Source: Hymenobacter frigidus
Lineage (GTDB): Bacteria; Bacteroidota; Bacteroidia; Cytophagales; Hymenobacteraceae
Assembly: GCF_014640435.1 (NCBI RefSeq)
Contig: NZ_BMGY01000020.1
Span: 18,228-82,227 of the forward strand
Length of the DNA: 64,000 nucleotides
Reading direction: 5' to 3'
The notes beneath the pieces are model-generated. The model saw only the letters and a program-made list of their open reading frames with translations. It made no database searches and had not been told where the DNA came from. A program made the position numbers and the translations under genes. Below are positions 34,447 to 43,555 of the stretch, in pieces. How positions within the stretch are numbered: position 1 is the first letter of the stretch; each line of letters opens with the position of its first letter.

Positions 34447-35316
34447 ATGTCGACTCTTAAGAAAGCGAAGACCAGCAAAACCAAACTCTCTGATGACTTG
34501 CTGAATGCTGGCAGCGGCAAAACCATCAAGCAGCCGAACGTGAACGACGATAAGCTCACGACCATTACGGAGATGCGCCAGCAGACCAACGGCCAGACGG
34601 CCCTGGCCATTGAAGACGAGCAGCGCCTGCGCAAAGCCTTTGTCGACAAGGACTGGAACGAAATCAAAATCGCCGATAGCTGGCAGATTTTCAAGGTGAT
34701 GGCCGAGTTCGTGGAGGGCTTCGAGAAGATGTCCAAAATCGGACCTTGCGTTAGCATCTTCGGCTCGGCCCGCACCAAGCCCGACAACCCCTATTACCAG
34801 TTGGCCGAAGAAATCGCGGCCAAGCTGGTGCGCCACGGCTATGGTGTTATCACGGGCGGCGGCCCCGGCATCATGGAAGCCGGCAACAAGGGTGCTCGTT
34901 CCGAGGGCGGCAAGTCGGTGGGCCTCAACATTGAGCTGCCCTTCGAACAAACCCACAACATCTACATCGACCAGGATAAGTGCATTGACTTCGATTACTT
35001 CTTCGTGCGGAAAGTGATGTTTGTGAAGTACGCCCAGGCTTTCGTGGGCATGCCCGGCGGTTTCGGCACGCTCGACGAGTTGTTTGAGGCCATGACGCTG
35101 ATTCAGACCAAGAAAATCAGCCGCTTCCCCATCGTGCTGGTGGGCTCGGCGTATTGGAACGGCCTGTTTGAGTGGATTAAGGACGTGATGCTGACCCAGG
35201 AACACAACATCTCGGCCGAGGACCTGAACCTGGTGCAAATTGTGGACGACGCCAGCGAAGCCGTGAAAATCATCGACGACTTCTACCACAAGTACCTGCT
35301 GTCGCCAAACTTCTAA
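34447..35316 (+). CDS. LOG family protein (TIGR00730, Rossmann fold phosphoribohydrolase-like)
   Basis: 289 residues from the ATG at 34447. A Lys/Ser-rich N-terminal tail (~80 residues) precedes the fold, which has VSIFGSARTKPDNPYY, YGVITGGGPGIMEAGNKGA and the signature GMPGGFGTLDELFEAMTLIQ. The PGGxGTxxE motif is the catalytic hallmark of cytokinin-activating LOG enzymes, which cleave ribose 5-phosphate from nucleoside monophosphates. In bacteria these often act in nucleotide salvage. It is a single gene with its own terminator. Confidence 0.9.
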   Translation: MSTLKKAKTSKTKLSDDLLNAGSGKTIKQPNVNDDKLTTITEMRQQTNGQTALAIEDEQRLRKAFVDKDWNEIKIADSWQIFKVMAEFVEGFEKMSKIGPCVSIFGSARTKPDNPYYQLAEEIAAKLVRHGYGVITGGGPGIMEAGNKGARSEGGKSVGLNIELPFEQTHNIYIDQDKCIDFDYFFVRKVMFVKYAQAFVGMPGGFGTLDELFEAMTLIQTKKISRFPIVLVGSAYWNGLFEWIKDVMLTQEHNISAEDLNLVQIVDDASEAVKIIDDFYHKYLLSPNF

Positions 35317-35342
35317 AGCTTGGGACCGTTGTTAAGACATTG

Positions 35343-35373
35343 AAAAAGCCGAGCCGTCAGGTTCGGCTTTTTT
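35343..35373 (+). terminator. Terminator of the LOG-family gene
   Basis: AAAAAGCCGAGCC and GGTTCGGCTTTTTT pair with one G-U and a short loop, 27 bases after the stop. Confidence 0.85.
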
Positions 35374-35414
35374 GTTTGCCAATTCCCCATTTTTGCGGTT
35401 GATATCCTGCTACC

Positions 35415-36611
35415 ATGCCCACTGCTGATTCCGTACTAGAGTTTGATTACCTCATTGTGGGCGGCGGCGCGGCAGGGCTGAGCCTGGCGTACCACATTGC
35501 GCAGGAGCCACGGCTGGCGGACAAGAACGTGTTGCTCATCGAGCCCGAAGCCAAAGCCCAGAATGACCGCACCTGGTCATTCTGGACCGACGAGCCCGGC
35601 ATTTTCGACGGTATTGTGGCGCACGAATGGCGCAAAATTGCCTTCCGCAGTCCTGGCTTCGAGCGGGTTTTCGACCTGGGTCGCTACCGCTACAAAACCA
35701 TCAACGGGCTGGACTATTACCGTTTCGTGCAGCAGGCGCTGGCCGATAAACCGAACTTCTCCGTCCTGCGCGGAACCGTCGAACAACTCGATAATACCCC
35801 AACTGGCGTGCGCGCTACCACAGCGGCTGGCACTTTCACGGCCCGCTACGGCTTTGACAGCCGCCCCCCCAACTTGGCGCAACTCAAGCAGCCGCAGAAG
35901 CACCGCTACCTCCTTCAGCACTTTGTGGGCTGGGAAATTGAAACCGAAACCGATGTATTCGACCCGACGACGGTTGAGTTCATGGACTTTCGCGGCGAGC
36001 AGCAACACGAGGCGCGGTTCATCTACGTGCTGCCAACTACTACCCGCAAAGCGCTGGTAGAGTACACGTTATTTTCGGGAACCCCCTTGCCGAAAGCCGA
36101 ATACGAGGCGGCCATCCGGGAATACCTGCGCGATACGCTGGGCCTGAGCACCTACCGCGTAGTGGCCGAAGAAGTAGGGGCCATCCCGATGACGGACCAC
36201 CCGCTGCCCACCCGCCACGGGGCGCACATTTTTAACCTGGGCACCCTTGGCGGTCGGGCCAAGCCCAGCACGGGCTATGCCTTCAAGCGCATTCAGCAGC
36301 ACTCGGCGCGGCTGGTGGCGGCCCTGGCCACCACTGGCCACCCGCCCGCCGATGCGACCGGCGATAAATGGCAGTTCCACCTATTCGATACCTTGCTGCT
36401 CGACATCATGCAGCGGCGCGGCGAGACCACCCGGGATGTTTTCCGGGAGCTGTTCGAGCGTAATCCTCTGGAGCGCATCTTCCGCTTCCTCGATGAGCAA
36501 ACTTCCTGGGCCGACAACCTGCGCGTGATGAATTCGGTGACACCAGGGCCATTCATGCGCTCTATCGGCCAAGTCCTGCGCGGTAAGCCTGGCCGCCGGA
36601 AAATCAATTAA
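35415..36611 (+). CDS. crtY: Lycopene cyclase (CrtY type)
   Basis: 398 residues. The FAD-binding GGGAAG motif is at ~15-20 (LIVGGGAAGLSLAYHI). The cyclase blocks QNDRTWSFWTDEPG, VEFMDFRG, FIYVLPTTTRKALVEYTLF, IPMTDHPLP and GTLGGRAKPSTGYAF follow. It closes the ends of lycopene to beta rings and so makes beta-carotene, the precursor of the red-orange xanthophylls typical of Hymenobacter. No crtB, crtI or crtZ is nearby, so the rest of the pathway must lie elsewhere. Confidence 0.93.
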   Translation: MPTADSVLEFDYLIVGGGAAGLSLAYHIAQEPRLADKNVLLIEPEAKAQNDRTWSFWTDEPGIFDGIVAHEWRKIAFRSPGFERVFDLGRYRYKTINGLDYYRFVQQALADKPNFSVLRGTVEQLDNTPTGVRATTAAGTFTARYGFDSRPPNLAQLKQPQKHRYLLQHFVGWEIETETDVFDPTTVEFMDFRGEQQHEARFIYVLPTTTRKALVEYTLFSGTPLPKAEYEAAIREYLRDTLGLSTYRVVAEEVGAIPMTDHPLPTRHGAHIFNLGTLGGRAKPSTGYAFKRIQQHSARLVAALATTGHPPADATGDKWQFHLFDTLLLDIMQRRGETTRDVFRELFERNPLERIFRFLDEQTSWADNLRVMNSVTPGPFMRSIGQVLRGKPGRRKIN

Positions 36612-36663
36612 AAATTGAAAATGCTGCTTACAAACAAGTTGAATTGCCCATTTTTAATTGAAA
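36605..36663. repeat. Inverted repeat of 7-nt units (TCAATTAAAAATTG type)
   Basis: TCAATTAAAAATTG near 36605 and CATTTTTAATTGA near 36649 face each other between the convergent crtY and ABC ATPase genes. The repeat supplies the last codons of the ATPase frame, so its true C-terminus may be longer or shorter than it once was. Confidence 0.7.
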
Positions 36664-37443
36664 CCGGAGCCTGTTCCAGCCAGGCCCGCGCCTCGCGCAC
36701 TGAAGCCGGCGAAATAGCCCGCAACTCGGGCTTGGGCTCCGATAGGTTGAGCAGGTAGCCGGATAATTCCGGCAAATTATCCAGGTCGTGAGTGCTGCAG
36801 AGCACGGTTTTGCCGTGCTGGGTAACCCAGCTGTGCACCAGTGTGAACACCTGGCGGCGATAGTACACATCAAGCTGCTGGGTGGGCTCGTCGAGCAGGT
36901 ACACCTGGGCATCCTGCAGGCTGAGCTGCGCCAGCCACACCAGCTGCTGCTCACCACCAGATAGTTGCGTAAAGCCGCGGGCGGCCAGGTGCGCCATGCC
37001 CACCCGCACCAGCGCGGCATCGGCCAGGGCATAGTCGGCGGGCGCGTAGGCACTCAGCAGGCCGTGGTGGCGGAGCGGCCCATCACCACCAGCTCGCGCA
37101 CGGCAATGGCGAAGTCGATGCTGCCGCGCTGGGGCAGGTAGCCCAGCAGGCCGGCGCTGGCAGCACGGAGGAGGTCGTGCACCTGCTGCCCGTGCAACCG
37201 TACGCGGCCCTGGTAGGGCAGCTGGCCGGTGAGCACCAGAAACAGCGTGGTTTTGCCGCTGCCGTTGTGGCTCACCACGGCCACAAAGGCCGGCGCGGGG
37301 ACGCACAAAAAAAGGTTGCGGACCAACACCCTACCGGGGTAGCCCGCAACCAGATTCTCCACGCTAAGAGCGGCAGGAGTTATGGGTGTCAAATTATGAG
37401 TTACGAGTTCAGAGGATAATTCCTGGTTCAACTCACAACTCAT
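36608..37443 (-). pseudogene. ABC transporter ATPase (iron/cobalamin FecE-like), frameshifted
   Basis: Two overlapping frames together make one ATPase. Frame one (37443-37054) gives Walker A SHNGSGKTTLF and stops at VRELVVMGRSATTAC. Frame two (read to 36608) continues HHGLLSAYAPADYALADAAL, then signature LSGGEQQL, Walker B VYLLDEPTQQLD and H-loop STHDLDN. The join is near 37070, where one base appears missing in GCCACCAC (GCCCACCAC would restore the frame). The overall form suggests a siderophore, haem or cobalamin importer ATPase; no permease gene is adjacent. The ATG at 37443 lies inside an inverted repeat, so the real start may be a TTG or GTG downstream. Sequencing error cannot be excluded. 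Confidence 0.8.
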
Positions 37444-37461
37444 AATTCAACACCCATAATT
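37379..37461. repeat. Inverted repeat of 7-nt units (AATTATGAG type)
   Basis: Left arm TTATGGGTGTCAAATTATGA continuing GTTACGAGTTC; right arm TTCAACTCACAACTCATAAT continuing TCAACACCCATAATT. About 80% of positions pair over ~34 bases. It overlaps the first codons of the ABC ATPase reading frame. Confidence 0.8.
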
Positions 37462-37466
37462 AGAAC

Positions 37467-37688
37467 TTAGTACTCGTCCTCATTGAACATAAAGTCCTCT
37501 TTGGTCGGGTAGTCGGGCCACACTTCTTCGATGTTTTCGTAGGGTTGGCCGTCGTCTTCCAATGCCTGCAAGTTCTCAACCACTTCCATGGGCGCACCCG
37601 AGCGGATAGAAAAGTCAATCAGTTCGTCTTTGGTGGCGGGCCAGGGAGCATCTTCCAGGTAGGAAGCCAGTTCGAGTGTCCAATACAT
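37467..37688 (-). CDS. DUF2795 family small protein
   Basis: 73 residues: MYWTLELASYLEDAPWPATK, then DELIDFSIRSGAPMEVVENL and a very acidic end (YPTKEDFMFNEDEY). The near-invariant sequence is typical of a short, highly conserved Bacteroidota DUF2795 protein of unknown function. Its strong conservation suggests an essential or housekeeping role. It lies between a 7-nt-unit inverted repeat and the DUF349 gene. Confidence 0.9.
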   Translation of the reverse strand: MYWTLELASYLEDAPWPATKDELIDFSIRSGAPMEVVENLQALEDDGQPYENIEEVWPDYPTKEDFMFNEDEY

Positions 37689-37789
37689 AGTAAGGCGGAT
37701 AAAAAAAAGGTTGGCGAAGGTAACAGTTTCTTATCAAGAAACAAGTTAGAAATTGCATTGGAAACGACAACGCAAAAGGCTGGCCAAGG

Positions 37790-39109
37790 TTAGCCGGCAG
37801 CCTGGGCCTGCTGGCTGAATAAGGCAATCAGGTCATTTTTTGTGCGAATCTTACGCTCGAAAGACCGGATTTTGGTTTGCAGCATTTCGCGAAAAGCGTC
37901 GTTGGCGGCGCTGGGACTGAGTTTATCGAGGTTATCGCGCAGAGTTTCGAGCTCTTGGTGGTCGTCTTTCAGCAGCTCGCGCAGTGTGGTAGCCCGGAAG
38001 CGGGCCCGCTCGCTGGGCGCGGAAGCAGGCGGTTCGCCGCCCGCACGCTTGCGCAGGTGGTACTCCAAGGCGCTGAGCTCAAAAATCTTGTCACACGCCA
38101 CCATGAAGCGCTGCCAAATGCGGTCCGATTCGTCGCCGCGCACGGTGCCCACCTGTTTCCATTCGGCCTGCAAGGCCTTGGCTTGGTGAATAGCCTCCTG
38201 TGGCGGCACGTTCATGAGGGCTTCGGCGCGCTCGGCCAGGGCCCGCTTGCGGGCCAGCAGTTCTTCGGCCGAGGCCGGCGCACCGGGGCTCCCAACAACC
38301 TGCTGGGTGGCAATGTGCACCTTCAGCCGCTCGAAGAAATGGTTGTTGGCCGCCCGAAAGCGCGTCCACAACTCCGAAGCCAGTTTTTTGGGCAAGGTGC
38401 CGTTTACTTCGCGCCAAGCCTGCTGCAAAAGCTTGAGCTGGCGCGAAGTGGTTTCGAACTGGTCGGAGTTTTTCAGGTTTTCGGCTTGCAGAATCAGGTC
38501 GCGGTAGCGGGTTTGCACCCGCGACGACATGGCTTTTTTGTCGGACTGAAACGCTTTGCGCCGGTCAAAAAACACCTGAATCGCGTTCTGAAAACGCGCT
38601 TCCAGTTCATCGGCCTGGGCCTTGTCGACGGGCCCGGTTTTGAGCCAGCCCTGGCGCAAGTCCTTCACTTTTTCACCGGCCGATATCCACTCCACGCTCT
38701 CGCTCAGCGTTTCGGCTTCCTTGATAAAGCCGAGCTTGGTGGCCAGATTCTTTTCGCGGTTGTGAGCCACCGTCACGGCAATGGTTTCATCGACCTCGGT
38801 GAGCCGGCGGTGCAGCTCCACAAAGTCGCCCAAGCCGTCGTAACTCAGCAGCTGCTCGCGCAGGTGCAACGCTTTCATGAGAAAAGACCCTTTGTTTTCG
38901 CTGGCAGCCATTTTGGCCAGCAAGGTGTCGACCTTGGTGTGAAGCAGGGCGAAGCGTTGCGCGAAATAGCACAGCGAGGCTTCGTCTGACTCTTTGACCA
39001 GGCCAATCTGGCGGGCCGGCTGGGCAAACACGGGGCGCAGCCACACGCCACCGGCTTCCACATAGCCAAAGCGCTGGGCTTCGGCCAGCAAGTGGTCAGT
39101 TGATTCCAT
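37790..39109 (-). CDS. DUF349 domain protein
   Basis: 439 residues from MESTDHLLAEAQRFGYVEAG at 39109; the longer frame to 39412 overlaps the divergent ettA start region and is rejected. Several DUF349 coiled-coil modules repeat through the protein. Examples are DLRQGWLKTGPVDKAQADELEARFQNAIQVFFDRRK, and LKLLQQAWREVNGTLPKKLASELWTRFRAANNHFFERL. These are shown only in part here: W-K-x-x-G, then L-W-x-R-F. The family is of unknown function, with a nucleic-acid-linked role suspected in some. It diverges from ettA. Confidence 0.85.
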   Translation of the reverse strand: MESTDHLLAEAQRFGYVEAGGVWLRPVFAQPARQIGLVKESDEASLCYFAQRFALLHTKVDTLLAKMAASENKGSFLMKALHLREQLLSYDGLGDFVELHRRLTEVDETIAVTVAHNREKNLATKLGFIKEAETLSESVEWISAGEKVKDLRQGWLKTGPVDKAQADELEARFQNAIQVFFDRRKAFQSDKKAMSSRVQTRYRDLILQAENLKNSDQFETTSRQLKLLQQAWREVNGTLPKKLASELWTRFRAANNHFFERLKVHIATQQVVGSPGAPASAEELLARKRALAERAEALMNVPPQEAIHQAKALQAEWKQVGTVRGDESDRIWQRFMVACDKIFELSALEYHLRKRAGGEPPASAPSERARFRATTLRELLKDDHQELETLRDNLDKLSPSAANDAFREMLQTKIRSFERKIRTKNDLIALFSQQAQAAG

Positions 39110-39383
39110 ACAGATAATAAGCTCGTGGGTAGGAGGGTGTAGGGGCGAGAGGGGAAGAACGGACTGTGGCTGAACTGTGGAAAAGGAAGGGACTACAAGT
39201 TTACGGTAAAAAGACGATGAAGGGCCAGGCTTTGGTGCAGATAAGCAAATCCTTGAATTAGGGGGTTGTGCCGGCGGCGCTGGGTTGTGCCAGCGGGTTT
39301 GCCGTTCTTTACGGCTTGCTACCCGCGACGGCTCGGCCGCGCGGGCCATGGCCCACTCATTTTTTATCCCAGCCCCTTCATCC

Positions 39384-41048
39384 ATGAGCGACCAGACCAT
39401 CATTTTCAGCATGGCCGGCGTGAGTAAGATTTACCCACCCCAAAAGCAAGTTCTCAAAAATATTTACCTCTCGTTTTTCTACGGCGCCAAAATCGGCGTG
39501 CTCGGCCTCAACGGCTCGGGCAAGTCGAGCCTGCTGAAAATCATTGCCGGCGTTGATAAGCAGTTTCAGGGCGAAGTCGTGTTTTCGCCCGGCTATTCGG
39601 TGGGCTACCTGGAGCAGGAGCCCCAGCTCGACCCCACCAAGACCGTGCGCGAGGTGGTGGAAGAAGGCGTGGCCGAAACGGTGGCCCTGCTGAAGGAATT
39701 TGACGAGATAAACGAGGCTTTTGGGGCCGAAGACGCCGATTTCGACAAACTGCTCGACCGCCAGGGCAAGGTGCAGGAACGCCTCGACCAACTCGACGCC
39801 TGGAACCTGGACACCAAGCTGGAGCGCGCCATGGATGCCCTGCGCACCCCCGCGCAAGAGGCCATTATCGGCAACCTTTCGGGCGGCGAGAAGCGCCGCG
39901 TGGCGCTGTGCCGCCTGCTGCTGCAGGAGCCCGACGTGCTGCTGCTGGACGAACCCACCAACCACCTCGACGCCGAAAGCGTGCTCTGGCTGGAGCAGCA
40001 CTTGCAGCAGTACAAAGGCACGGTGATAGCCGTGACCCACGACCGGTACTTCCTCGATAACGTGGCCGGCTGGATTCTGGAGCTCGACCGGGGCTCGGGC
40101 ATTCCGTGGAAGGGCAACTACAGCAGCTGGCTGGAGCAGAAAACCGACCGCATGGCCAAGGAGGAAAACACCGAGAGCAAGCGCATGAAAACCCTGCAGC
40201 GCGAGCTGGAATGGGTCCGGATGTCGCCCAAAGCCCGCCAGAGCAAGGGCAAGGCCCGCCTGGCCAACTACGACAAGCTGGCCGGCGAGGAAGCCAAAGA
40301 CAAGGAGCAGAAGCTGGAGCTGTTCATCCCCGACGGCCCGCGCCTGGGCTCACAGGTGATTGAGGCCGAGAGCATCACCAAAGCATTTGGCGACAAGCTG
40401 CTGTTTGAGAACCTGAGCTTTTCGCTGCCGCAGGGCGGCATTGTGGGCATCATCGGGCCCAACGGTGCGGGTAAGACCACCCTTTTTCGCCTCATCACCG
40501 ACCAGCTGCAGCCCGATGCCGGCACTTTTGAGGTCGGCCCGACGGTAGTTACGGCTTACATCGACCAGCAGCACGATACACTGGACGGCAGCAAATCAGT
40601 ATTCGACACCATCACGGGCGGTACCGAAACCATGCTGCTGGCCGGCCGGCCGGTGAACTCCCGCGCCTACGTGAGCAAGTTCAACTTCGGCGGCGGCGAC
40701 CAGGAGAAGAAGGTGGGCACCCTGAGCGGCGGCGAGAAAAACCGCGTGCACCTGGCCATGACGCTCAAGCAAGGCGCCAACCTGCTCCTCCTCGACGAGC
40801 CCACCAACGACCTCGACGTAAACGCCATTCGGGCGCTGGAGGACGCGCTGGAAAACTTTGCCGGCTGCGCCGTCATCATCAGCCACGACCGGTGGTTCCT
40901 GGACCGGCTGGCCACGCACATCCTAGCCTTCGAGGGCGACTCGGAAGTGGTATGGTTCGAGGGCAACTTCTCGGATTACGAAGAAGCCAAGCGCAAGCGC
41001 CTGGGCGACGTGGAGCCGAAGCGCGTGCGGTACAAGAAGCTAGGATAA
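39384..41048 (+). CDS. ettA: Energy-dependent translational throttle protein EttA (ABC-F)
   Basis: 554 residues from the ATG at 39384, the same length as Escherichia coli EttA. Two ATPase domains: Walker A GLNGSGKS at 41-48 with LSGGEKRRVALCRLL and LLLDEPTNHLDAES; second GPNGAGKTT with LSGGEKNRVHLAM and LLLDEPTNDLD. The inter-domain linker (P-site tRNA-interaction motif) is a charged helix pair containing KEENTESKRMKTLQRELEW. The arm insertion after the first Walker A is present. It binds the ribosomal E site and gates the first elongation step according to the ATP/ADP ratio. Cytoplasmic. Confidence 0.95.
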   Translation: MSDQTIIFSMAGVSKIYPPQKQVLKNIYLSFFYGAKIGVLGLNGSGKSSLLKIIAGVDKQFQGEVVFSPGYSVGYLEQEPQLDPTKTVREVVEEGVAETVALLKEFDEINEAFGAEDADFDKLLDRQGKVQERLDQLDAWNLDTKLERAMDALRTPAQEAIIGNLSGGEKRRVALCRLLLQEPDVLLLDEPTNHLDAESVLWLEQHLQQYKGTVIAVTHDRYFLDNVAGWILELDRGSGIPWKGNYSSWLEQKTDRMAKEENTESKRMKTLQRELEWVRMSPKARQSKGKARLANYDKLAGEEAKDKEQKLELFIPDGPRLGSQVIEAESITKAFGDKLLFENLSFSLPQGGIVGIIGPNGAGKTTLFRLITDQLQPDAGTFEVGPTVVTAYIDQQHDTLDGSKSVFDTITGGTETMLLAGRPVNSRAYVSKFNFGGGDQEKKVGTLSGGEKNRVHLAMTLKQGANLLLLDEPTNDLDVNAIRALEDALENFAGCAVIISHDRWFLDRLATHILAFEGDSEVVWFEGNFSDYEEAKRKRLGDVEPKRVRYKKLG

Positions 41049-41075
41049 TCACTGCTGTAGTCTGCTAGCGAGCAC

Positions 41076-41112
41076 AAAAAAAGGTCGCCCATCACGGGGC
41101 GACCTTTTTTTG
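41076..41112. terminator. Bidirectional terminator between ettA and the zinc peptidase gene
   Basis: AAAAAAAGGTCGCCC and GGGCGACCTTTTTTT pair perfectly around a short loop between convergent genes. Confidence 0.9.
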
Positions 41113-41133
41113 TAATACCTGAGTAGTGCGCGC

Positions 41134-41811
41134 TTAATTGCGGCGGTTGCCACTCATAAAAATGCTCACGTAATAAAGCAGCGTGGCCAACGAGCTGATG
41201 GCCGCCACCACGTAGGTCATGGCCGCCCACCAGAGAGCATCTTTGGCCATGGCGTGCTCTTCTACGGTTACCACACCGCGCTTATCCATCCAGGCCAGCG
41301 CCCGGCGTGAGGCATCAAACTCGACGGGCAGCGTAATGAATGAGAAAAGCGTGGTGAGCGAGAACAAGGCAATGCCCACGCCCAAGGGAATCAGGCTACG
41401 GCTAATCATGAAAACCCCGGCCAGCAGCACCCACGGCATCCATTTTGAAACGGCGCTCAGACCTGGTACCATGGCTGAGCGAAACTGCAGCATGGAATAG
41501 GCCGTGGCGTGCTGCACGGCGTGGCCGCACTCGTGGGCCGCGATAGCGGCGGCGGCGGCGCTACGCTCGGCGTACACGCCTTCGCTCAGGTTCACGGTTT
41601 TGTCGGTGGGGTTGTAATGGTCGGTGAGCTGGCCGTCGGTGCTGATAATGCGCACGTCGGTGATGCCGTGGTCGGCCAGCATGTGTTCGGCAATCTGCGC
41701 ACCGGTCAGGTTGGCTTTCAGGCCGACCTGGGCGTACTGCTTGAACTTGCTGCGGAGCCGCCACTGAATGCCCCAGCTAACCAGCATCAGGGCAATAAGA
41801 ATGAGGTACAT
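41134..41811 (-). CDS. YugP-type membrane zinc metallopeptidase
   Basis: 225 residues. An N-terminal helix is followed by a soluble region with the zinc motif HECGH at 93-97 (AAIAAHECGHAVQHA), then two or three transmembrane helices (MPWVLLAGVFMISRSLIPLGVG, ITLPVEFDASRRAL, AMTYVVAAISSLATLLYY). This matches the putative neutral zinc metallopeptidase family (YugP), whose substrates are unknown. It is the last gene of a leftward unit, 26 bases after rfaE2. Confidence 0.93.
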   Translation of the reverse strand: MYLILIALMLVSWGIQWRLRSKFKQYAQVGLKANLTGAQIAEHMLADHGITDVRIISTDGQLTDHYNPTDKTVNLSEGVYAERSAAAAAIAAHECGHAVQHATAYSMLQFRSAMVPGLSAVSKWMPWVLLAGVFMISRSLIPLGVGIALFSLTTLFSFITLPVEFDASRRALAWMDKRGVVTVEEHAMAKDALWWAAMTYVVAAISSLATLLYYVSIFMSGNRRN

Positions 41812-41837
41812 GGCTTGATAAGAATAAGTAAGAATGG

Positions 41838-42317
41838 TTACGACGTGTGCAGAATTCGCTCCACGATGCGCGAGGTGCTGTAGCCCGGCACCAACGGCAC
41901 CGTGAGCACCTGCCCACCCCGATTCAACACCAATTCGTGGCCCACAATTCCGCTTATCGCGTAATCATCGCCCTTCACCAACACGTCGGGCTGCACCAGC
42001 CCGATAAGCGCCAGCGGCGTGGGCTCACCAAAAAGCACCACGGCATCCACAAAAGACAGCGAGGCCAGAATGCGCGCCCGGGCCGTCTCGTCCTGAATAG
42101 GCCGGCCGGGTTTGATGCTACCCACCGAGGCATCGGTGTTCAGACCCACCACCAAGGCATCGCCCAAGTGCCGGGCCTGCTCCAGGTAGTCGACATGGCC
42201 GAGGTGCAGCAAGTCGAAGCAGCCGTTGGTGAACACCACTTTACGGCCCTGCGCCCGCCAGCCGGCTACCGCAGCCGACAGCTGTTCGCGCGTCATTATT
42301 TTATCCTTGGTCCACAT
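41838..42317 (-). CDS. rfaE2: D-glycero-beta-D-manno-heptose 1-phosphate adenylyltransferase
   Basis: 159 residues from MWTKDKIMTREQL at 42317. The nucleotidyltransferase HxGH motif is at 38-41 (NGCFDLLHLGHVDYLEQA). DVLVKGDDY and GYSTSRIVERI complete the fold. It is the adenylyltransferase half only; the kinase half (HldE N-terminal) is not fused here and not in the window. It makes ADP-heptose for lipopolysaccharide core synthesis. Same strand as the flippase-like gene upstream. Confidence 0.93.
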   Translation of the reverse strand: MWTKDKIMTREQLSAAVAGWRAQGRKVVFTNGCFDLLHLGHVDYLEQARHLGDALVVGLNTDASVGSIKPGRPIQDETARARILASLSFVDAVVLFGEPTPLALIGLVQPDVLVKGDDYAISGIVGHELVLNRGGQVLTVPLVPGYSTSRIVERILHTS

Positions 42318-42322
42318 GGGAA

Positions 42323-42419
42323 GAGTGACGGAGTGATTGAGGGACTGATGCAATTGACGAATCGGTAAGCAACCAACGGTATTGAGTAGTCACTCGGTTG
42401 CTCCGTCATTCAGTCACTC
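42323..42419. repeat. Inverted repeat of 7-nt units (GAGTGAC type)
   Basis: The left arm GAGTGACGGAGTGATTGAGG and the right arm GTTGCTCCGTCATTCAGTCA (ending CTCA) are loosely inverted, with GAGTGA-type units. It spans the rfaE2-flippase gap and its right end overlaps the flippase stop codon. Confidence 0.7.
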
Positions 42420-43460
42420 AGTGGTGAGCGGCTCTACAGCCAAGGCTTCGGCCTCAGTGAATACGCTGCCCTTATCGGCGGCAGCCACGGCGATGAAGCT
42501 GATGCCGCCCATCACCACCACCAGCAGGGTTTGGGCCCCGTGCACCACCAGCGCGTAGGCAATACCAGCCTCCTTGCTCACTCCGTACACCAACAGAATG
42601 CCCTGCACCATCACGTGGAACGGCCCGATACCGCCCGCCACCGGCGCAGCCATGCCAAATGCTCCAAACGTGAGCACTGCCAGGCCCGCACGCATGTCGA
42701 GGTTATACGTTTCGGGAAAGCAGAAAAATGCCAGGTAATCCATCAGGTAATAGACCGTCCAGGTAAACAGCGTGTGCAGCAGAAACACGCCCTTTTTCTC
42801 CAGCTTCAGTACGCTGAACACCCCGGCCAGCAGCCCTTTCACAAACAGGATGGCCTTGTTGAAAAATGCGTTTTGCCGCAGCCGTTCCAGGTTACGAAAC
42901 AGCGCGTAAGCCACCGTGAGCAGCAACATCCCGCCGATGACCGCAGCGATAAGCAGCGGCGTGCGGTTGCGGGCCAGGGCTTCGTAGCGCCCGCCCAGCA
43001 CCTGCACGTTCACAAAGCTCCAGAACGTGTTAAAATCGACGAGCAGCACCGCCCCCAGCAACCCCAGCAGCACCAGCACGTCAATCACCCGCTCGGTCAC
43101 GACCGTACCCAGGGCCACCTGCACCGGCACGCCGCTCGTGCGCCGCAGCACCGAGCACCGGATGACTTCCCCCATGCGCGGCAGCACGATATTGGCCAGG
43201 TAGCCCACCATCATGGCGTGGTACACCGGCCAGTAGGGCACCGAATACTTGGAGGCCGTGAGCTGCATCTGCCAGCGGTAGGCCCGGCTGAAGTAGCCCA
43301 GTGCCGATAGCGTCAGGGTAAAACTCAGCCACCAGTAGTTAGCCGTGGCAATGTAGTGGCCGATACGCGACAGGTCCTGCCCGCGCACTGCATACACCAT
43401 CAACGCGCCCGAAAGGGCTAGCAGCAGCGCGTATTTAAGAACAGTAAGGAAAGATTTCAA
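42414..43460 (-). CDS. Flippase-like lysylphosphatidylglycerol-synthase transmembrane-domain protein
   Basis: 348 residues with about eight hydrophobic helices (YALLLALSGALMVYAV, WWLSFTLTLSALGYFSRAYRW, VIDVLVLLGLLGAVLLVDF). Blocks YLANIVLPRMGEVIRCSVLRR and GGIGPFHVMVQGILLVYGVSKEAG mark the UPF0104/AglD-type lysylphosphatidylglycerol flippase family. The soluble synthase half is absent, so a lipid or polyprenyl-linked flippase role is inferred. In many Bacteroidota it follows panD, as here. Confidence 0.88.
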   Translation of the reverse strand: MKSFLTVLKYALLLALSGALMVYAVRGQDLSRIGHYIATANYWWLSFTLTLSALGYFSRAYRWQMQLTASKYSVPYWPVYHAMMVGYLANIVLPRMGEVIRCSVLRRTSGVPVQVALGTVVTERVIDVLVLLGLLGAVLLVDFNTFWSFVNVQVLGGRYEALARNRTPLLIAAVIGGMLLLTVAYALFRNLERLRQNAFFNKAILFVKGLLAGVFSVLKLEKKGVFLLHTLFTWTVYYLMDYLAFFCFPETYNLDMRAGLAVLTFGAFGMAAPVAGGIGPFHVMVQGILLVYGVSKEAGIAYALVVHGAQTLLVVVMGGISFIAVAAADKGSVFTEAEALAVEPLTTE

Positions 43461-43498
43461 TGAGTGGGAGCGAGTTGGAGTAAGTTGGCTGAGCTACC

Positions 43499-43549
43499 GG
43501 ATTGGCTAATGATTCAACAGAAATGCTGTTTACCCATTAGCCCATTGCC
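43499..43549. repeat. Inverted repeat between panD and the flippase gene
   Basis: GGATTGGCTAATG and CATTAGCCCATTGCC pair with one mismatch around a loop of about 22 bases. Further GAGTTGGAGTAAGTTGG-like units lie to its left, giving the same loose 7-nt look as the other gaps. Confidence 0.6.
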
Positions 43550-43555
43550 GGTCGC

